Shown: piece by piece, positions 41,925-44,084 of the stretch
Layout: each line of letters begins with the position of its first letter
How positions within the stretch are numbered: position 1 is the stretch's first letter
Origin: Prevotella sp. UBA6429
GTDB taxonomy: Bacteria; Bacteroidota; Bacteroidia; Bacteroidales; Bacteroidaceae
Assembly (NCBI GenBank): GCA_002437285.1
Contig: DJOV01000089.1
Location: 1-44,084, forward strand
DNA: 44,084 nt
Reading direction: 5' to 3'
Made by a program: the position numbers and the translations under genes
The notes under the pieces: model-generated
What the model was told of the DNA's origin: nothing
Databases searched by the model: none
What the model saw: the letters and a program-made list of their open reading frames with translations, nothing else

Positions 41925-43919
41925 ATGGTAAAGTTAAACTTAACATCCCAGATTGTACTGAACAAGGTACCTGAGGAGTTCTATCATCCTAAAACCGCTG
42001 TGGAACTGTCTGAGCTGACACGTTGTGAAAAGATTCCCACCACCATCTTCCCGAAGTCAGAAGAAGGTGCGCGCAGCATAGCCAACGCCATCGAGAAGAC
42101 AATCCGCCAGAAGCAGCAGTCAGGACAGTATTGCGTGCTCGGACTGGGCACGGGCTCATCGCTCACGCCAGTCTTCAATGAGCTCATCCGCCTGCACAAG
42201 GAGGAGGGGCTGAGCTTCAGCAATGTGATCGTCTTCAACGCCTACGAATATTTTCCCCTGCAGGCTGGAGCCAAGAACTCCACGCTCAACCAGCTGAAGG
42301 AGCGCCTGCTCAACCATGTCGACGTCAACCCGCAGAACGTCTTCTCACCCGAGGGCACGGTTCCCCAGGAGCGCGTGCAGGAGTTCTGCCGCCTCTATGA
42401 GCAGCGCATCCAGAGTTTCGGCGGCATCGACATCATGCTGCTGGGCATCGGCCGCATTGGCAACATCGCCACCAACGAGCCTGGCTCAGGCCTCACCTCC
42501 AGCTCGCGCATCATCCTCATCGACAACCTCACACGCGAGGAGATGTCGATGAGCCAGAGCACCAACGAGACGGTGCCCCCCTGCTCCGTCACCATGGGCA
42601 TCTCCACCATCCTCAAGGCCCGCAAAATCTACCTGACAGCCTGGGGCGAGGAGAAAGCGGACATCATACAGAAGACCGTCGAGGGTCCGATCAGCGACGC
42701 CATACCCGCCACTTTCCTCCAAACACACAACGATGCACACGTGGTGATCGATCTCGCCGCCGCCGGCCGACTGACCCGCATCGTGCATCCCTGGCTCGTC
42801 ACCAGCTGCACCTGGACCGACAAGCTCACACGCGCAGCCCTGGTGTGGCTCTGCGAGGTGACCGGCAAGCCCATCCTCAAGCTCACCAACAAGGACTACA
42901 ACGAGAACGGCCTGTCGGAGCTGCTCACCATCTACGGGTCGGCCTACAACGCCAACATCAAGATATTCAATGACCTGCAGCACACCATCACCGGATGGCC
43001 CGGCGGCAAGCCCAACGCCGACGACACCTACCGTCCGGAGCGTGCCACGCCGTTCCCCAAGCGGGTCATCGTGTTCTCTCCCCACCCCGATGACGACGTC
43101 ATCTCGATGGGCGGCACCATCCGCCGCCTCGTGGAGCAGGGACACGACGTGCACCTCGCCTACGAGACCAGCGGCAACATCGCCGTGGGCGACGAGGAGG
43201 TCACACGCTTCATGCACTTCATCAACGGCTTCAACCAACTCTTCATCGGAGAGAAGGACGAGGTCATCAAGGACAAGTACAAGGAGATCAAGGAGTTCTT
43301 CAAGAAGAAGAAGGACGGCGACATGGACACGCGCGACATCCTGACCATCAAGGGTCTCATCCGTCGCGGCGAGGCACGCACCGCCTGCACCTTCAACCAC
43401 ATACCGCTCGACCATGTCCACTTCCTTGACTTGCCGTTCTATGAGAGTGGCAAGATCGAGAAGTTCCCGATGACAGAGAAGGACGTGCAGATCGTGCGCA
43501 AGCTCATCGCTGAGGTCAAGCCTCACCAGATCTACGTTGCCGGCGACCTTGCCGATCCCCACGGCACACACCGCAAGTGCACCGACGCCGTGCTGGCCGC
43601 CATCGACCTGGAAAAGGAAGCCAACGCCGAGTGGCTCAAGGACTGCCGCATCTGGATGTATCGTGGCGCATGGGCAGAGTGGGACATCGAGAACATCGAG
43701 ATGTGCGTACCCATGAGTCCTGAGGAACTGCGCGCCAAGCGCAACGCCATCCTCAAGCACCAGAGCCAGATGGAGAGTGCGCCCTTCCTGGGCAACGACG
43801 AGCGCCTGTTCTGGCAGCGCGCCGAGGACCGCAACCGCAACACCGCCAAGATCTACGACAACCTGGGCTTGGCTTGCTACGAGGCCATGGAGGCCTTCGT
43901 CGAGTACAAGCCGCTCTAA
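41925..43919 (+). CDS. Fused NagB-like / PIG-L deacetylase protein
   Basis: A 664-residue protein. The N-terminal part (about 50-300) has the glucosamine-6-phosphate deaminase fold: VLGLGTGSSLTPV (phosphate loop), FNAYEYFPLQ (105-114) and GIGRIGNIATNEPGSG (174-189). Compared with E. coli NagB, D72 is Y107, D141 is I178 and H143 is N180, while E148 is kept as E185. The C-terminal part (about 378-640) is a PIG-L/LmbE deacetylase domain with SPHPDDD (P386-D391) and DPHGTH (H546, H549), both Zn-binding. It is annotated as glucosamine-6-phosphate deaminase in this phylum, from memory, but that activity is doubtful; the PIG-L half may be the active one. A terminator follows at 43943. Confidence 0.9.
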   Translation: MVKLNLTSQIVLNKVPEEFYHPKTAVELSELTRCEKIPTTIFPKSEEGARSIANAIEKTIRQKQQSGQYCVLGLGTGSSLTPVFNELIRLHKEEGLSFSNVIVFNAYEYFPLQAGAKNSTLNQLKERLLNHVDVNPQNVFSPEGTVPQERVQEFCRLYEQRIQSFGGIDIMLLGIGRIGNIATNEPGSGLTSSSRIILIDNLTREEMSMSQSTNETVPPCSVTMGISTILKARKIYLTAWGEEKADIIQKTVEGPISDAIPATFLQTHNDAHVVIDLAAAGRLTRIVHPWLVTSCTWTDKLTRAALVWLCEVTGKPILKLTNKDYNENGLSELLTIYGSAYNANIKIFNDLQHTITGWPGGKPNADDTYRPERATPFPKRVIVFSPHPDDDVISMGGTIRRLVEQGHDVHLAYETSGNIAVGDEEVTRFMHFINGFNQLFIGEKDEVIKDKYKEIKEFFKKKKDGDMDTRDILTIKGLIRRGEARTACTFNHIPLDHVHFLDLPFYESGKIEKFPMTEKDVQIVRKLIAEVKPHQIYVAGDLADPHGTHRKCTDAVLAAIDLEKEANAEWLKDCRIWMYRGAWAEWDIENIEMCVPMSPEELRAKRNAILKHQSQMESAPFLGNDERLFWQRAEDRNRNTAKIYDNLGLACYEAMEAFVEYKPL

Positions 43920-43942
43920 GCCGTTGCAGGTGTCATAACCGC

Positions 43943-43990
43943 GAGGCCCATCCCTTGCCCTTGGGGCGGAGGATGGGCCTCCTTGTTTCT
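43943..43990 (+). terminator. Terminator of the NagB-like gene
   Basis: GAGGCCCATCC (43943-43953) and GGATGGGCCTC (43971-43981) form a perfect 11-bp stem with a 17-nt loop, followed by CTTGTTTCT. It starts 23 nt after the stop. Confidence 0.7.
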
Positions 43991-44063
43991 GCACGTAGAA
44001 CAGACCCCCCATTTAGGTAAGCGAATCCGTAATAATGGTAAGCGTTTTTTTTCAGAATCATCG

Positions 44064-44071
44064 TATCTTTG
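44064..44071 (+). promoter_or_regulatory. -7 box for a gene outside the window
   Basis: TATCTTTG matches TAnnTTTG near the right end, preceded by a run of T. No TTTG at the -33 distance. Its gene would begin after base 44084. Confidence 0.5.
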
Positions 44072-44084
44072 CAGAAGATAAGCT

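Noticed and set aside
42486..44012. 508-residue antisense frame opposite the NagB-like gene
   Set aside because: It is a mirror of G+C-rich codon use, with low-complexity Val/Leu/Asp content and no family motif, while the plus strand has a full, recognised protein.
44000..44060. Second copy of the MITE-like element end near the right edge
   Set aside because: Only TAATGGTAA and a T-run are shared; too short to support.

Overview
The window is chromosomal DNA from a member of the phylum Bacteroidota, most likely order Bacteroidales and probably a high-GC Prevotella-like genus. The evidence is the repeated promoter form TTTG-N20-TAnnTTTG, the absence of strong Shine-Dalgarno sites, several Bacteroidota-only families (DUF4837, DUF4924, the fused NagB/PIG-L protein, a T9SS-type C-terminal tail, RteC-like small proteins), and the conserved blocks rlmN-DUF4837-pdxA and sigma54 regulator-lptE-TPR-secG. 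The genus is an inference.

Left part (1-6.1 kb): a Vsr-family endonuclease gene is divergent from a 1642-residue protein that joins a DEDD-exonuclease-like domain, a RecQ helicase and a UvrD-type helicase. A tRNA-His gene with a clear promoter and terminator follows. From 6.2 to 13.7 kb two minus-strand housekeeping groups run: rlmN, a DUF4837 lipoprotein, pdxA and a flippase-like membrane protein; then a sigma54 activator, lptE, a TPR protein and secG. A divergent group at 13.8-17.9 kb (SpoIID/LytB protein, AmpG-like MFS permease, Y-family polymerase) has two 14-nt gene overlaps. About 730 bp of non-coding DNA follows, holding hairpin repeats and a MITE-like palindromic element.

Middle part (18.6-26.4 kb): an M18 aminopeptidase gene, the operon lysE-type exporter / DUF4924 / rfbD / prfC, and the pair tsaC (Sua5) / ClC channel, all on the minus strand. 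At 26.5-30.9 kb a visibly more A+T-rich two-gene cassette encodes two DUF262-type proteins, the second with an HNH-like (DUF1524-type) C-terminus. This is the best candidate for a defence or restriction system in the window. It sits between tsaC and nhaC.

Right part (31-44 kb): nhaC with a small membrane protein; an in-frame fusion of an AraC regulator with a NifX/NafY-type metal-cofactor domain, divergent from a small alpha/beta protein; a 1158-residue secreted repeat protein; an operon of two related small RteC-like proteins and a peptidase M15 behind a strong consensus promoter; a lipoprotein of unknown function; and a fused NagB-like/PIG-L deacetylase protein whose NagB half lacks three canonical catalytic residues. 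The window ends in a promoter for a gene outside it.

The long antisense reading frames across the window are shadows of G+C-rich genes. Function calls rest on recognised motifs read by eye; no database search was run.
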